This document shows, in pieces, positions 27,012 to 37,093 of a stretch of DNA of 64,000 nucleotides. The notes below the pieces were generated by a model, which did not search any database, was not told the origin of the DNA, and was given only the letters and a program-made list of their open reading frames with translations. A program made the position numbers and the translations under genes. Location of the stretch: positions 1 to 64,000 of the forward strand of contig NZ_RCNV01000012.1 in NCBI RefSeq assembly GCF_003667275.1, written 5' to 3'. The DNA comes from Mesonia aquimarina (GTDB lineage Bacteria; Bacteroidota; Bacteroidia; Flavobacteriales; Flavobacteriaceae). Position 1 is the first letter of the stretch, and each line of letters starts with the position of its first letter.

Positions 27012-30000
27012 TTAAAAGTTTAAATTAACTCCAAATGTGTAAATTTTTGGTGTTGGGTAGTTTGATACAGCAGTTGCTGTAAAACCTCCTTCAGCATCCC
27101 ATCCTCTCCACTTACTAAATGTAATTAAGTTTTCACCCTGTACATAAAGTTTTAGGTTTGTAAATGGTAATTTTTCTAACATTTTAGGGCTAAATGTATA
27201 ACCAAAAGTCAAATTTCTTAATCTTAGATAAGATGCATCTTCTAAATATCTATCAGAAATATTGATGAAATCTACACCCGAAAATTGTCCATTCATTCTT
27301 GGTATTTCAGTAATATCTCCTGGTTGTTTCCAAGCATTTAAAACTGAAGCCGCACTATTTCGATCTGTAATATTTGCATTTCCTTCCAAGTCGGCTAAAT
27401 CAAGATTGTTTCTGTAAATATCAGCAAACCATACCCACTGATTAGAAAGAGAGAATCCTTTATAGGATACATCAAACCCAAAACCTCCTTGCCAAACTGG
27501 ATATTGCTGCTTGTCAGTGAAAACACGATCAGCATCAACTAATTGTTCGGTTAAATTCCCATCTGCATCTAAAAATAGTGCTTTTCCATTTGAAGGATTA
27601 ACACCTTGGTATCTTACAGTGTAGAAAGAACCTATCGGTTGTCCTTCGGCTAGAGCTGTAGATCCTCCGTTAAATACAATTCCATCCTCAGCTCCTGCTA
27701 ATTCTTGAATTTCATTTTTATTGTAAGATCCGTTCGCTGAAACATTTATTCTCCAGTCTGCTTGATCCAATAATGTATAATTAAAGTAGACTTCAACTCC
27801 TTTATTTGTCATTGAACCAATATTAGAGTTAATTGCTGTTGTAGCATTAACTGCTGAAATTGGTCTAGACTGGAATAAGTCAGTGGTTTCTTTTCTGTAA
27901 ACATCTAAGTTACCTCTTAATTTGTTATTCCAAATACCAAAATCTATACCAATATTGGCTTGTGCTGTTTGTTCCCATTGTAAACTTCTATTAGCAATAT
28001 TGCTCGCTGCATAACCTCCATTGTTGTTGTATCCGCCAGGTGTAAAGGTATAGGTATTTCTTACAAGATTAAGTCCTCCATAACGTGTGCCTGTAATTCT
28101 TTGATTACCCGCAGTACCGTAGGATGCACGTAATTTTAATAGATTAAAAGAAGAGTTTTCCATAAAGGCTTCTTCACTAAGATTCCAACGTCCACTTACA
28201 GACCAAAAAGTTCCCCATTGATTTTCATCTACAAAGCGAGATGAAGCATCACGCCTTAAAGAAGCGAATACTCCAAAGCGGCCATCATAATCATAATCGA
28301 TTGTTCCAAAATAGGAGAATAAACCAGTTTCTAAGCTAGTTTTAGTTTTTTCAGCATCTGCAATAATATAAGGCCTAAGCTCATTACCGCCAATAACCTC
28401 TACTGTAGTTCCACTAACAAAAGCAGCATCAGTTCCTACTGTCTTAGGGTCTAATCCACGTTGAGTAAATCCGAAGCCCCATAGATGAGATTTAATATAT
28501 TCTGTATATAAGTTTGCATCAATTGTATGAACGTCATTAAATGTGTTAGAGTAACCTATATTAAAATTAGTATTAAAATTAGCATCTCTTTGATAACTAT
28601 TCCTGTCTAAACCACCAAATTCAGCACCAATTTCAGCTTGGAATGGCCCCAGTATGCTTGAAGGGTGTAGGATCTCATTATTTGTGATTGATGTAAAATC
28701 TACACCGAAAGTACCTCCGACATGAAAGTTTTTAGCAAATTTGTAATCCGCTTGAATATTTCCAACTATTTTAATTTCTTCATCTTTATTTGTGTTGTAA
28801 TACGCAGAATTTAACAATACATAAGGAGCTAAATCTGGAGTTAACCCAGAAACACTACCAAAAGGAATGCCGCCATCTCTTGTAACAGAGCCGTCTGGGT
28901 CAAATGGACTCAGGAAAGGTAAACCTTGCATTGCCGCAGAATAGGGGTTGAAATAGATGCTTCTTGAACCATCTCCATCGTCAAAATTGGACTCAGAAAA
29001 GTTAGCGTTGATATTCGTAGTGTAAGTGAATTTTTCATCATCACTCTTTCCTGATATCTTATTTCTGAAGCTAAATCTCTGTAGGTCAGAGGCTATGTAG
29101 GTACCTTCCTGCTTGAAATAGCCTAAAGACGTGAAAGTTGTTGTATTTTTTGAACCAGATGTAATAGATAGGTTTTGACTATTTGTTTCTCCTTTTCTAA
29201 AGAAATAATCTGCCCAGTAAGTATTATTTCTTTTAGCTAAAGATTCAATTTCAGCGTCTGTTAGACCTGCTCCTCTACCCTGTCCTAAAGATTTTTGAAA
29301 GTTTAATTTTTCTCTGGAATTCATTAATTCAATGTTCAAATTTTGAAGTTCTGAAAAACCATATTGCCCAGAATAACTAAATTTTAATTTTTGATTGAAT
29401 TTTCCAGCTTTAGTTGTCATTACGATAACCCCGTTAGCACCCCTGTTACCATAGATAGAAGTTGCTGCAGCATCTTTTAATACTGTTACGCTTTCGACAT
29501 CATTAGGATTTATACTTCTAAAGTTGTCTTCATCAACCGGCACACCATCAATAATAAATAGTGGTTCGATATTACCGTTAATAGATCCAACACCACGTAA
29601 AATTATTTGACTATTTGCGCCCGGCTGCCCACTGTTAGATGCAATATTTAAACCAGCAACTTGACCTTGAATACTTTGAACTACAGAACCATTAGGTCGG
29701 TTTTCAATATTCTCACTTGTGATAGTTGTAGCTGCTTGAGTACTTTTTCTCTTGGTTGTAGTTCCGTACGAGGTTATTACAACTTCATCCAATTCATTGT
29801 CACCCGCCTTCATTGTAATATTATAAGAATTCGAGGTTCCAACTTGAATTTTTTGCTCAGCAAAACCTACATAGCTAAACACTAAAGTTTCACCTTCTGC
29901 AACTTCAATACTGTAGTTACCATCAAAATCACTTTGTGTACCGGTGTTTGAGTTTTCGATAATAATGTTTACACCGGGTAAGGGTAGCCCTGTGTCATCG

Positions 30001-30095
30001 GTAACTGTACCGGTAACTGTTTTTTCTTGTGCAAAGGATATTTGCACGACAAACGCCAGCAATAGCGTTAAAATTCCACTAAACTTTGTTCTCAT
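27012..30095 (-). CDS. SusC/RagA family TonB-linked outer-membrane transporter
   Basis: The product has 1027 residues. Residues 1-22 are a signal peptide. Residues ~24-105 are the carboxypeptidase D regulatory-like domain typical of SusC (VTGTVTDDTGLPLPGVNI). The plug follows (about 110-235) with DAAATSIYGNRGANGVIVMTTK, then a 22-strand barrel ending in the outer-membrane signal NLNF. It imports a ligand captured by SusD, driven by TonB. It is the first gene of a four-gene operon. The 121-base gap upstream must carry its promoter, but no clean TAnnTTTG box is visible there. Confidence 0.97.
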   Translation of the reverse strand: MRTKFSGILTLLLAFVVQISFAQEKTVTGTVTDDTGLPLPGVNIIIENSNTGTQSDFDGNYSIEVAEGETLVFSYVGFAEQKIQVGTSNSYNITMKAGDNELDEVVITSYGTTTKRKSTQAATTITSENIENRPNGSVVQSIQGQVAGLNIASNSGQPGANSQIILRGVGSINGNIEPLFIIDGVPVDEDNFRSINPNDVESVTVLKDAAATSIYGNRGANGVIVMTTKAGKFNQKLKFSYSGQYGFSELQNLNIELMNSREKLNFQKSLGQGRGAGLTDAEIESLAKRNNTYWADYFFRKGETNSQNLSITSGSKNTTTFTSLGYFKQEGTYIASDLQRFSFRNKISGKSDDEKFTYTTNINANFSESNFDDGDGSRSIYFNPYSAAMQGLPFLSPFDPDGSVTRDGGIPFGSVSGLTPDLAPYVLLNSAYYNTNKDEEIKIVGNIQADYKFAKNFHVGGTFGVDFTSITNNEILHPSSILGPFQAEIGAEFGGLDRNSYQRDANFNTNFNIGYSNTFNDVHTIDANLYTEYIKSHLWGFGFTQRGLDPKTVGTDAAFVSGTTVEVIGGNELRPYIIADAEKTKTSLETGLFSYFGTIDYDYDGRFGVFASLRRDASSRFVDENQWGTFWSVSGRWNLSEEAFMENSSFNLLKLRASYGTAGNQRITGTRYGGLNLVRNTYTFTPGGYNNNGGYAASNIANRSLQWEQTAQANIGIDFGIWNNKLRGNLDVYRKETTDLFQSRPISAVNATTAINSNIGSMTNKGVEVYFNYTLLDQADWRINVSANGSYNKNEIQELAGAEDGIVFNGGSTALAEGQPIGSFYTVRYQGVNPSNGKALFLDADGNLTEQLVDADRVFTDKQQYPVWQGGFGFDVSYKGFSLSNQWVWFADIYRNNLDLADLEGNANITDRNSAASVLNAWKQPGDITEIPRMNGQFSGVDFINISDRYLEDASYLRLRNLTFGYTFSPKMLEKLPFTNLKLYVQGENLITFSKWRGWDAEGGFTATAVSNYPTPKIYTFGVNLNF

Positions 30096-30216
30096 TTTTA
30101 TAATTTATTTGAATTAGCCAAAGCCAAAAATCCTAATTAAAAGTTAATTACACAACTATTTTCAACTAAAATTTACTTTTTTTTTTGCGAAATATGTACT
30201 TATGATGCGTTAATTT

Positions 30217-31923
30217 TTAGAAAATGGCAGTAAGACTTAGGTGGATTTTCGTGTTTTTGAATTCAAAATTTTGCGCTCTAGTTTTTCCATTTGCAAAATT
30301 AAGCTTTAAAATTCCAGCTTGTGTTTTAAGAGCTAAACCGAAGCCTATTCCGAATAAAGAATTACTGGAATTGTCTATTACTTGATTCTCTAATTTCGCA
30401 AAATCTGCTATAGTATGAATGTATAGGTTTGATGAAAGAAGATAGCGGTATTCCGTTTGAAAGGCGCTATAGAAAGAAGCGAAAAGACTATTTTCTTCGA
30501 AACCTCGCATAGTTTGTATGCCTCCAAATCTGTATAATTCATTAGTGAGATAGTCGTCAGATTGTAAATATGCTGTAGAATTCCCTAAAAATATTATGTT
30601 TCGGTTGTTTAAATGAAAATTGTAAAAAGCATTTAACTCAATTCCTAATTGGTCGCTTTCAGAATTCTCTCTTTGTCTTTTTCCTATGAGAGATTCAAGG
30701 TTTGCCTCGGCTTTTATTGGAATTAATTGTTGGTAACCGTTTAATTCTTGAAAATTCACACCAGCTAAAAAGAATGTAGCATTGTAATCCTCTGTTACGG
30801 TTCCTGCTACAGGAGGTGTGTCTAGTAAATAATTGGATGAATTTCCTTGGTAGCCTGCTTTTAGGGATATTTGAGAATTTAACTGGTATGTTAATTTTGC
30901 ACTTTGTGCGTTTGTTGTGAAAGTTGAGTCTTTTCTAAAAAGGTCTAATTCTAATTCTGTGCCGAAAGCTGTGTTGAATAAATAGGGTAGTTTTAAATTA
31001 GCGTTGAATCGTTGTTGTTCGTTTCCGTCGCTTTTGTAAGTTATGGCTAATGATTCTCCGAAATTTAAATTGTTTACTAATTGTAGGTTAATATATCCGT
31101 TTAATTCTAAATCGCTGGTTTCTTCATTTGTAGAAAATCCTAAGAACCCATCAAATAAATTACTGTCTTTTTTCTCTAAGTAAAAATATAATATTGTTGA
31201 ATCTTTTGTGAAAAGTACTTCGGGGTTTCTTAATGAATTTGCAAAACGTAAATTATTTAATCGCTCAATTTTTTTATCGATTTCACTCTTGTTGAAAATT
31301 TGACCTTTTTTTATTCTTACAAAATTTTTGATATAAGATTTTGGAAATTTTTCATATCCCTTAATTACGATTGAATCAATAGTCCGAATTTGTGTCGTAT
31401 TAGATTTTATTGTAGCTGAAATTTTTTCTTTGTTCTCTTTTTTGATATTTAAAAGTTGTAAGCTGTTAAAAGGTTTTCCTTGGTCAGATAATTCCCTGTT
31501 TAAAAATTTTAGTGTTTGTTCTGTTTTGTAAAAAGGAATAATAAAAAAAGTGTCAGTATATTCTTCGCTTATTTTTTTTAGTAACTCTTCAGGTATTTGA
31601 TTCGGTTTAAAGAAAATTTTAATAGACTTTATTTTCTTTTTTAAGGTAAATGCAGTAAAAAAAGTTGAATCGTTTCTCTTTTGTGTTTTTTTTCTGCTTG
31701 CATTTATATATCCTTTTCTCTGAAAACTTTTAAAAATTGAATCAATTTCTTTTTGAATGCCGTTAAAATTAGTATGCTTTGTTTTATAATTCGAATTATT
31801 AATGATGCTATCTTCTGAAGGATTGTTTCCGTCAATTTCTAAATATAGTGTTTGACCTATATTTTTATTATAAAAAAATAGGGTGAACAAAATTGTAAAA
31901 AGAAATGATGTGTTTATTTTCAA
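30217..31923 (-). CDS. BamA/TamA-like outer-membrane protein with TTG start
   Basis: The product has 568 residues. A signal peptide covers 1-23 (hydrophobic run ending NIGQ). A POTRA-like region is at about 160-255 (IDSIVIKGYEKFPKSYI, then RLNNLRFANSLRNPEV), followed by a C-terminal beta barrel with FGIGFGLALKTQAGILKLNFA and a final Phe (LSLTAIF). This is the layout of the Omp85 superfamily; it is shorter than BamA and may be a TamA-like or specialised transporter. The only start that keeps the signal peptide is a TTG at 31923, with an in-frame stop two codons upstream. It is divergent from the rpsL operon. Confidence 0.86.
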   Translation of the reverse strand: MKINTSFLFTILFTLFFYNKNIGQTLYLEIDGNNPSEDSIINNSNYKTKHTNFNGIQKEIDSIFKSFQRKGYINASRKKTQKRNDSTFFTAFTLKKKIKSIKIFFKPNQIPEELLKKISEEYTDTFFIIPFYKTEQTLKFLNRELSDQGKPFNSLQLLNIKKENKEKISATIKSNTTQIRTIDSIVIKGYEKFPKSYIKNFVRIKKGQIFNKSEIDKKIERLNNLRFANSLRNPEVLFTKDSTILYFYLEKKDSNLFDGFLGFSTNEETSDLELNGYINLQLVNNLNFGESLAITYKSDGNEQQRFNANLKLPYLFNTAFGTELELDLFRKDSTFTTNAQSAKLTYQLNSQISLKAGYQGNSSNYLLDTPPVAGTVTEDYNATFFLAGVNFQELNGYQQLIPIKAEANLESLIGKRQRENSESDQLGIELNAFYNFHLNNRNIIFLGNSTAYLQSDDYLTNELYRFGGIQTMRGFEENSLFASFYSAFQTEYRYLLSSNLYIHTIADFAKLENQVIDNSSNSLFGIGFGLALKTQAGILKLNFANGKTRAQNFEFKNTKIHLSLTAIF

Positions 31924-32020
31924 AATCTATATTTATAGCGTTAGAAAACGTCTTTAATTTTTATTTCTTGCCAAAAGAAACAAATAATTTTCAAGATTGC
32001 TGAAAATTAATCAATTATAA

Positions 32021-32051
32021 TTTGAATACTTTAAATAAATTTCTACATTTG
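32021..32051 (+). promoter_or_regulatory. promoter of the ribosomal-protein cluster (rpsL)
   Basis: TTTG (32021-32024), 19 bases, then TACATTTG (32044-32051): an excellent match to the Bacteroidota -33/-7 consensus. The rpsL ATG is at 32108, so the leader is about 50 bases. Confidence 0.75.
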
Positions 32052-32054
32052 CAA

Positions 32055-32070
32055 ACCCTAAAAATAGGGT
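32055..32070 (+). promoter_or_regulatory. hairpin at the 5' end of the rpsL transcript
   Basis: ACCCTA (32055-32060), loop AAAA, TAGGGT (32065-32070): a perfect 6-bp stem that begins about where transcription should start. It may stabilise the mRNA or serve as a regulatory site. Confidence 0.5.
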
Positions 32071-32107
32071 ATTTATTATTTAACGTAATTATAGTGTAAA
32101 AGAAATT

Positions 32108-32482
32108 ATGCCAACAATTTCACAATTAGTACGAAAAGGAAGAGCCAAGATGACCAAGAAGAGTAAATCGGCTGCTTTAGATTCGTGTCCTCAAAGACGC
32201 GGCGTATGTACACGTGTTTACACCACTACACCTAAAAAACCAAACTCAGCAATGCGTAAAGTAGCAAGGGTAAGGTTGACTAACGGTAAAGAGGTGAATG
32301 CTTACATCCCGGGAGAAGGACACAATTTACAAGAGCACTCGATAGTATTGGTAAGAGGCGGAAGGGTAAAAGATTTACCAGGTGTTAGATATCACATTGT
32401 TCGTGGAGCCTTAGATACCGCAGGTGTAGAAGGAAGAACGCAACGTAGATCTAAATATGGTGCAAAACGCCCTAAGAAGTAA
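32108..32482 (+). CDS. rpsL: 30S ribosomal protein S12
   Basis: S12 sits at the decoding centre of the 30S subunit. It has 124 residues. The decoding loop TPKKPNSA (41-48) has lysine at K43, and VKDLPGVRY has lysine K88; both are the unmutated residues at the sites where streptomycin-resistance changes occur. It is the first gene of the cluster, with a strong promoter at 32021-32051, and is followed by rpsG after 23 bases. Confidence 0.99.
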   Translation: MPTISQLVRKGRAKMTKKSKSAALDSCPQRRGVCTRVYTTTPKKPNSAMRKVARVRLTNGKEVNAYIPGEGHNLQEHSIVLVRGGRVKDLPGVRYHIVRGALDTAGVEGRTQRRSKYGAKRPKK

Positions 32483-32505
32483 TTAACAACTTTTAAAGAG
32501 AAGAC

Positions 32506-32982
32506 ATGAGAAAAAGACAGGCAAAAAAGAGACCTCTTTTACCGGATCCAAAGTTTAATGATCAGTTAGTGACGCGTTTTGTTAACATGATGATGTGGGA
32601 CGGTAAAAAATCAGTTGCTTTTAAAATCTTTTACGATGCTATTGATATCGTAGAGGAGAAAAAAGATGACGATGAAAAAACCGGTTTAGAAGTTTGGAAA
32701 GATGCTTTATCTAACGTTATGCCTCACGTAGAAGTGAGAAGTAGACGTGTGGGTGGGGCGACATTTCAGATTCCAATGCAAATCAGACCAGATAGAAAAG
32801 TATCTACAGCGATGAAGTGGCTTATCTCTTACGCAAGAAAGCGTAATGAAAAAGCAATGGCTGCTAAATTAGCTGCTGAAGTGTTAGCTGCAGCTAAAGA
32901 AGAAGGTGCGGCTGTTAAGAAGCGTGTAGATACGCATAAAATGGCTGAAGCAAATAAAGCATTCTCACACTTTAGATTCTAA
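32506..32982 (+). CDS. rpsG: 30S ribosomal protein S7
   Basis: S7 nucleates assembly of the 30S head by binding the 3' domain of 16S rRNA. It has 158 residues, normal for the family. Conserved blocks are [17 protein letters not shown] and the C-terminal KAFSHFRF. In E. coli S7 is the autoregulator of the str operon; the 23-base rpsL-rpsG gap here is short and shows no obvious structure. fusA begins 5 bases downstream. Confidence 0.99.
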   Translation: MRKRQAKKRPLLPDPKFNDQLVTRFVNMMMWDGKKSVAFKIFYDAIDIVEEKKDDDEKTGLEVWKDALSNVMPHVEVRSRRVGGATFQIPMQIRPDRKVSTAMKWLISYARKRNEKAMAAKLAAEVLAAAKEEGAAVKKRVDTHKMAEANKAFSHFRF

Positions 32983-32987
32983 ATAAC

Positions 32988-35096
32988 ATGGCACAAAGAG
33001 ATTTAAAATTTACAAGAAATATAGGAATTGCAGCGCATATTGATGCTGGTAAAACAACTACTACTGAGCGTATCCTTTATTATACTGGTATCAGTCATAA
33101 GATAGGTGAGGTTCATGATGGAGCTGCAACAATGGACTGGATGGAGCAAGAGCAGGAGAGAGGTATTACAATTACTTCTGCTGCAACGCACTGTACTTGG
33201 CCGTATAGAGATCAAGAGTATACAGTTAATATTATTGATACTCCTGGTCACGTTGATTTTACAGTAGAAGTAGAGCGTTCATTGCGTGTTTTAGATGGGG
33301 TGGTTGCTTTGTTTTCAGCAGTAGATGGTGTTGAGCCTCAATCTGAAACGGTTTGGAGACAAGCTGATAAGTATAGAGTACCTCGTTTAGGATTCGTTAA
33401 TAAAATGGACCGTCAAGGAGCTGACTTTTTTAACGTTTGTAAGCAGGTTAAAGAAATGCTAGGTGGTAACCCGGTGCCTTTACAAGTGCCAATCGGTGAT
33501 GAGATTGACTTTAAAGGTGTGGTTGATTTGATTTCTAAAAAAGCAATTATTTGGAATGATGAAGATCACGGGATGACTTATGAGGAGATTGATATTCCTG
33601 CTGAATTAGAAGAAGATGTGAATAAGTACCGTGCAGAATTAGTTGAAGCTGTAGCGGAATATGATGAAGAGTTAATGGAGAAATTCTTCGAAGATGAAGA
33701 CTCTATTACTGAGGATGAGATTATTGCGGCCTTAAGAGCAGCAACAATTGATATGTCTATTATTCCAATGATGTGCGGTTCTGCGTTTAAAAACAAGGGT
33801 GTTCAGGCAATGTTAGATGCTGTTATGCGTTATTTGCCTTCTCCTGTAGATGTAGATGCAATTGTAGGAACAAATCCAGATACAGGTGAAGAGGAGTCTC
33901 GTAAGCCTAATGTGGATTCTCCGTTTTCAGCTCTAGCATTTAAGATTGCTACAGATCCTTTTGTGGGTCGTTTGGCTTTCTTTAGAACTTATTCTGGTTC
34001 ACTAGAAGCAGGTTCTTATGTGTTAAATAATCGTTCAGGGAAAAAAGAACGTATTTCAAGAATGTATCAGATGCACTCAAATAAACAAGAGCCAATCGAA
34101 AAGATTGAAGCTGGAGATATTGGGGCGGCTGTTGGTTTTAAAGATATTAAAACAGGAGATACGTTAACAGATATGAATAATCCGATTGTTTTAGAATCTA
34201 TGACTTTTCCGGAGCCAGTAATTGGTATTGCGGTAGAGCCAAAGACTAAGGCAGATGTCGATAAAATGGGGATGGCATTAGCTAAATTAGCTGAAGAGGA
34301 CCCAACATTCCAGGTGAAGACAGATGAGGCTTCAGGTCAAACTGTAATTTCAGGAATGGGAGAGCTTCATATTGAAATTCTTGTAGACCGTTTAAAGCGA
34401 GAATTTAAGGTAGAAGTTAACGAAGGTGAACCGCAGGTAGAGTATAAAGAGGCAGTTACTAAAAATGCTGAGCACAGAGAAGTTTATAAAAAACAATCTG
34501 GTGGTCGTGGTAAATTTGCTGATATTGTATTCGAAATGGGGCCTGTAGATGAGGATTTTGAAGGGAAAGGACTTCAGTTTGTAGATGAAATTAAAGGTGG
34601 TCGTATTCCTAAAGAATTTATTCCTTCGGTGCAAAAAGGATTTGAAGAGGCAATGAAAAACGGTCCTTTAGCAGGATTCTATATGGATACATTAAAGGTT
34701 ACGTTAAAAGACGGGTCTTTTCACCCAGTAGATTCAGATCAATTATCATTTGAGTTGGCTGCAAAATTAGGATTTAAAGCGGCTGCTAAAAAAGCAGGTG
34801 CGGTAATCTTAGAGCCAATTATGAAAAATGAGGTGGTAACTCCTGAAGAAAACATGGGAGATATTGTAGGTGACCTTAACAGAAGAAGAGGTCAAGTAAA
34901 TAGTATGTCAGACAGATCTGGTGCAAAAGTTATTAAAGCAGATGTACCATTAGCGGAAATGTTTGGATATGTAACTACCTTAAGAACACTTTCTTCGGGT
35001 CGTGCAACTTCTACAATGGAATTTTCTCACTATGCTGAAACTCCTTCTAATATTTCAGAGGAAGTAATTAAGGCAGCTAAAGGAGCTAACGATTAA
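32988..35096 (+). CDS. fusA: elongation factor G
   Basis: EF-G is the GTPase that drives translocation of tRNA and mRNA. It has 702 residues. The GTP-binding motifs are AHIDAGKT (16-23), DTPGHVD (84-90) and NKMD (about 138-141); the switch I RGITI follows at 58-62. Domains II to V are complete, including the domain IV tip region near [11 protein letters not shown]. The tuf gene that follows fusA in many bacteria is absent here, and rpsJ follows after 11 bases. Confidence 0.99.
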   Translation: MAQRDLKFTRNIGIAAHIDAGKTTTTERILYYTGISHKIGEVHDGAATMDWMEQEQERGITITSAATHCTWPYRDQEYTVNIIDTPGHVDFTVEVERSLRVLDGVVALFSAVDGVEPQSETVWRQADKYRVPRLGFVNKMDRQGADFFNVCKQVKEMLGGNPVPLQVPIGDEIDFKGVVDLISKKAIIWNDEDHGMTYEEIDIPAELEEDVNKYRAELVEAVAEYDEELMEKFFEDEDSITEDEIIAALRAATIDMSIIPMMCGSAFKNKGVQAMLDAVMRYLPSPVDVDAIVGTNPDTGEEESRKPNVDSPFSALAFKIATDPFVGRLAFFRTYSGSLEAGSYVLNNRSGKKERISRMYQMHSNKQEPIEKIEAGDIGAAVGFKDIKTGDTLTDMNNPIVLESMTFPEPVIGIAVEPKTKADVDKMGMALAKLAEEDPTFQVKTDEASGQTVISGMGELHIEILVDRLKREFKVEVNEGEPQVEYKEAVTKNAEHREVYKKQSGGRGKFADIVFEMGPVDEDFEGKGLQFVDEIKGGRIPKEFIPSVQKGFEEAMKNGPLAGFYMDTLKVTLKDGSFHPVDSDQLSFELAAKLGFKAAAKKAGAVILEPIMKNEVVTPEENMGDIVGDLNRRRGQVNSMSDRSGAKVIKADVPLAEMFGYVTTLRTLSSGRATSTMEFSHYAETPSNISEEVIKAAKGAND

Positions 35097-35107
35097 TAAC
35101 AAGGAAC

Positions 35108-35413
35108 ATGAGTCAGAAAATCAGAATAAAACTAAAATCTTACGATTATAATTTGGTAGATAAATCTGCCGAAAAAATTGTAAAAACTGTAAAAACAACT
35201 GGAGCGGTAGTAACAGGTCCAATTCCTTTACCAACTCACAAAAAGATTTTTACAGTACTTCGTTCTCCACACGTAAATAAAAAAGCAAGAGAGCAATTTC
35301 AATTAAGCTCATATAAAAGATTGCTAGATATTTATAGTTCTTCTTCTAAAACGATTGATGCGTTGATGAAGTTAGAATTACCTAGTGGAGTTGAAGTTGA
35401 GATAAAAGTATAA
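35108..35413 (+). CDS. rpsJ: 30S ribosomal protein S10
   Basis: S10 is part of the 30S head and, with NusB, of antitermination complexes. It has 101 residues, typical. The family signature is around [28 protein letters not shown]. It is the last gene before a 129-base spacer holding alternative RNA pairings and a terminator, so in this genome S10 is transcriptionally grouped with the str genes and is set apart from rplC. Confidence 0.99.
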   Translation: MSQKIRIKLKSYDYNLVDKSAEKIVKTVKTTGAVVTGPIPLPTHKKIFTVLRSPHVNKKAREQFQLSSYKRLLDIYSSSSKTIDALMKLELPSGVEVEIKV

Positions 35414-35415
35414 GG

Positions 35416-35461
35416 CCTGAATAATTATTTCAGGAACATGTCCTGAGCTGCGTGCGAGGGA
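35416..35461 (+). promoter_or_regulatory. alternative RNA pairings upstream of the rplC terminator
   Basis: Segment 1 CCTGAA (35416-35421) can pair with segment 2 TTCAGG (35429-35434). Segment 2 as TCAGGA (35430-35435) can instead pair with segment 3 TCCTGA (35441-35446). Segment 3 can in turn pair with AGGGA (35457-35461). These pairings exclude one another and sit just before a strong terminator, as in an attenuator or a ribosomal-protein leader. Confidence 0.5.
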
Positions 35462-35480
35462 AAAACGGAATGAAAAATAC

Positions 35481-35513
35481 ATAGGACTAGTATTTTTCTA
35501 GTCCTATTTTTTT
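35481..35513 (+). terminator. terminator or attenuator between rpsJ and rplC
   Basis: ATAGGACTAG (35481-35490) pairs perfectly with CTAGTCCTAT (35498-35507), a 7-base loop, followed by TTTTTT (35508-35513). It is a strong intrinsic terminator only 29 bases before the rplC ATG, leaving little room for a new promoter, so read-through control is likely. Confidence 0.85.
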
Positions 35514-35542
35514 AATAATAGTTTAATTAATAATTAATAAAT

Positions 35543-36157
35543 ATGTCTGGGTTAATAGGAAAAAAAATCGGTATGACCAGCATTTTTGACGAGAATGGAA
35601 AAAATATTCCATGTACCGTTATACAAGCTGGGCCATGCGTAGTTACCCAAGTCAGAACCAATGAGGTTGACGGGTATGAAGCACTTCAACTTGGTTTCGA
35701 TGACAGAACAGACAAAAGTACTGTTAAAGCTGCTCAAGGGCACTTTAAAAAAGCTGGTACTGTTGCCAAACGTAAAGTTGTCGAGTTTCAAGGTTTCGAA
35801 GGGGATCACAATTTAGGTGATGAAATTACTGTAGAACATTTTACTGAAGGAGAATTTGTTGATGTATCAGGTACTTCTAAAGGTAAAGGTTTTCAGGGTG
35901 TTGTTAAAAGACATGGGTTTAGAGGGTCATCTAAAACTCACGGTCAACAAAGTATGCTAAGAGCTCCAGGTTCTGTTGGGGCAGCTTCTTATCCTGCACG
36001 TATCTTTAAAGGTATGCGTATGGCTGGCCAAATGGGAGGAGATAAAGTGAAAGTACAAAACCTTAAAGTGTTGAAGGTGGTTTCTGATAAGAATCTACTG
36101 GTTGTGAAGGGCTGTGTTCCAGGTCACAAAAACGCTTATGTAACTATACAGAAGTAA
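35543..36157 (+). CDS. rplC: 50S ribosomal protein L3
   Basis: L3 is an early 50S assembly protein whose long loop reaches toward the peptidyl-transferase centre. It has 204 residues. The loop sequence [12 protein letters not shown] and the following SSKTHGQ are conserved, as is the N-terminal [10 protein letters not shown]. Its TAA stop overlaps the rplD start (TAATG), so L3 and L4 are translationally coupled. Confidence 0.99.
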   Translation: MSGLIGKKIGMTSIFDENGKNIPCTVIQAGPCVVTQVRTNEVDGYEALQLGFDDRTDKSTVKAAQGHFKKAGTVAKRKVVEFQGFEGDHNLGDEITVEHFTEGEFVDVSGTSKGKGFQGVVKRHGFRGSSKTHGQQSMLRAPGSVGAASYPARIFKGMRMAGQMGGDKVKVQNLKVLKVVSDKNLLVVKGCVPGHKNAYVTIQK

Positions 36158-36786
36158 TGAAAGTAGCAGTATTAGATATTAAAGGAAAAGAAACAGGAAG
36201 AAAGGCAGACCTTTCTGATGCTGTTTTTGGAATTGAACCTAATGATCACGCTGTTTATTTAGATGTGAAACAGTATTTGGCTAATCAACGCCAAGGTACT
36301 CACAAAGCAAAAGAGCGTGCTGAAATTAAAGGAAGTACAAGAAAGATTAAAAAGCAAAAAGGAACCGGTACTGCAAGAGCAGGTAGTATAAAATCTCCAA
36401 TTTTCAAAGGTGGAGGTAGAGTTTTTGGTCCTAGACCAAAAGACTACGGTTTTAAATTGAATAAAAACCTTAAGCGTTTAGCTAGAAAATCTGCATTAAG
36501 TCAGAAAGCAAAGGATAACGCTATTGTTGTAGTTGAGGATTTTGATTTCGATACGCCTAAAACAAAAAACTTTATTGAAGTTTTAAATAGCTTAGGCTTA
36601 AACGGTAAAAAATCTTTAATCGTGTTGGGTGGGTCAAATAAAAATGTATATTTGTCATCACGCAATTTAAAGAGCTCTGAAGTTATAACTAACTCAGAAT
36701 TAAGTACTTACAAAATACTTAATGCTAAAAATGTTGTGCTTTTAGAGGGTTCTTTAGAAGGAATAGAGTCGAATTTGAGTAAATAA
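36157..36786 (+). CDS. rplD: 50S ribosomal protein L4
   Basis: L4 lines the peptide exit tunnel with its extended loop. It has 209 residues. The tunnel loop is [23 protein letters not shown] and neighbours (about 66-90). In E. coli L4 is the autoregulator of the S10 operon; here the candidate regulatory structure is upstream of rplC instead of rpsJ. It shares a base with the rplC stop. Confidence 0.99.
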   Translation: MKVAVLDIKGKETGRKADLSDAVFGIEPNDHAVYLDVKQYLANQRQGTHKAKERAEIKGSTRKIKKQKGTGTARAGSIKSPIFKGGGRVFGPRPKDYGFKLNKNLKRLARKSALSQKAKDNAIVVVEDFDFDTPKTKNFIEVLNSLGLNGKKSLIVLGGSNKNVYLSSRNLKSSEVITNSELSTYKILNAKNVVLLEGSLEGIESNLSK

Positions 36787-36791
36787 GCATT

Positions 36792-37082
36792 ATGAGTATC
36801 TTAAAAAAACCTATTATTACAGAAAAGGCAACAAACGATAGTGAGTTGAATAACCGCTTCGCTTTTGTTGTGGATAATAAGGCGAACAAGATTGAAATTA
36901 AAGACGCAGTAGAGTCTGCTTATGGTGTTTCAGTTGAAAAAGTTCGTACTATGAATGTCCGTCCAAATCGCAAGAGTCGTTATACGAAAACTGGGATTGT
37001 TACTGGTAAAACAAATGCTTATAAAAAAGCAATTGTACAGGTGGCGGAAGGAGAAACTATAGATTTATATGCTAATCTTTAA
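36792..37082 (+). CDS. rplW: 50S ribosomal protein L23
   Basis: L23 lies at the tunnel exit and is the docking site for trigger factor and SRP. It has 96 residues. Conserved blocks are [10 protein letters not shown] at the start and [18 protein letters not shown] in the middle. It sits between rplD and rplB with gaps of 5 and 11 bases, the standard S10 operon order. Confidence 0.99.
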   Translation: MSILKKPIITEKATNDSELNNRFAFVVDNKANKIEIKDAVESAYGVSVEKVRTMNVRPNRKSRYTKTGIVTGKTNAYKKAIVQVAEGETIDLYANL

Positions 37083-37093
37083 GAGAATTAGAA

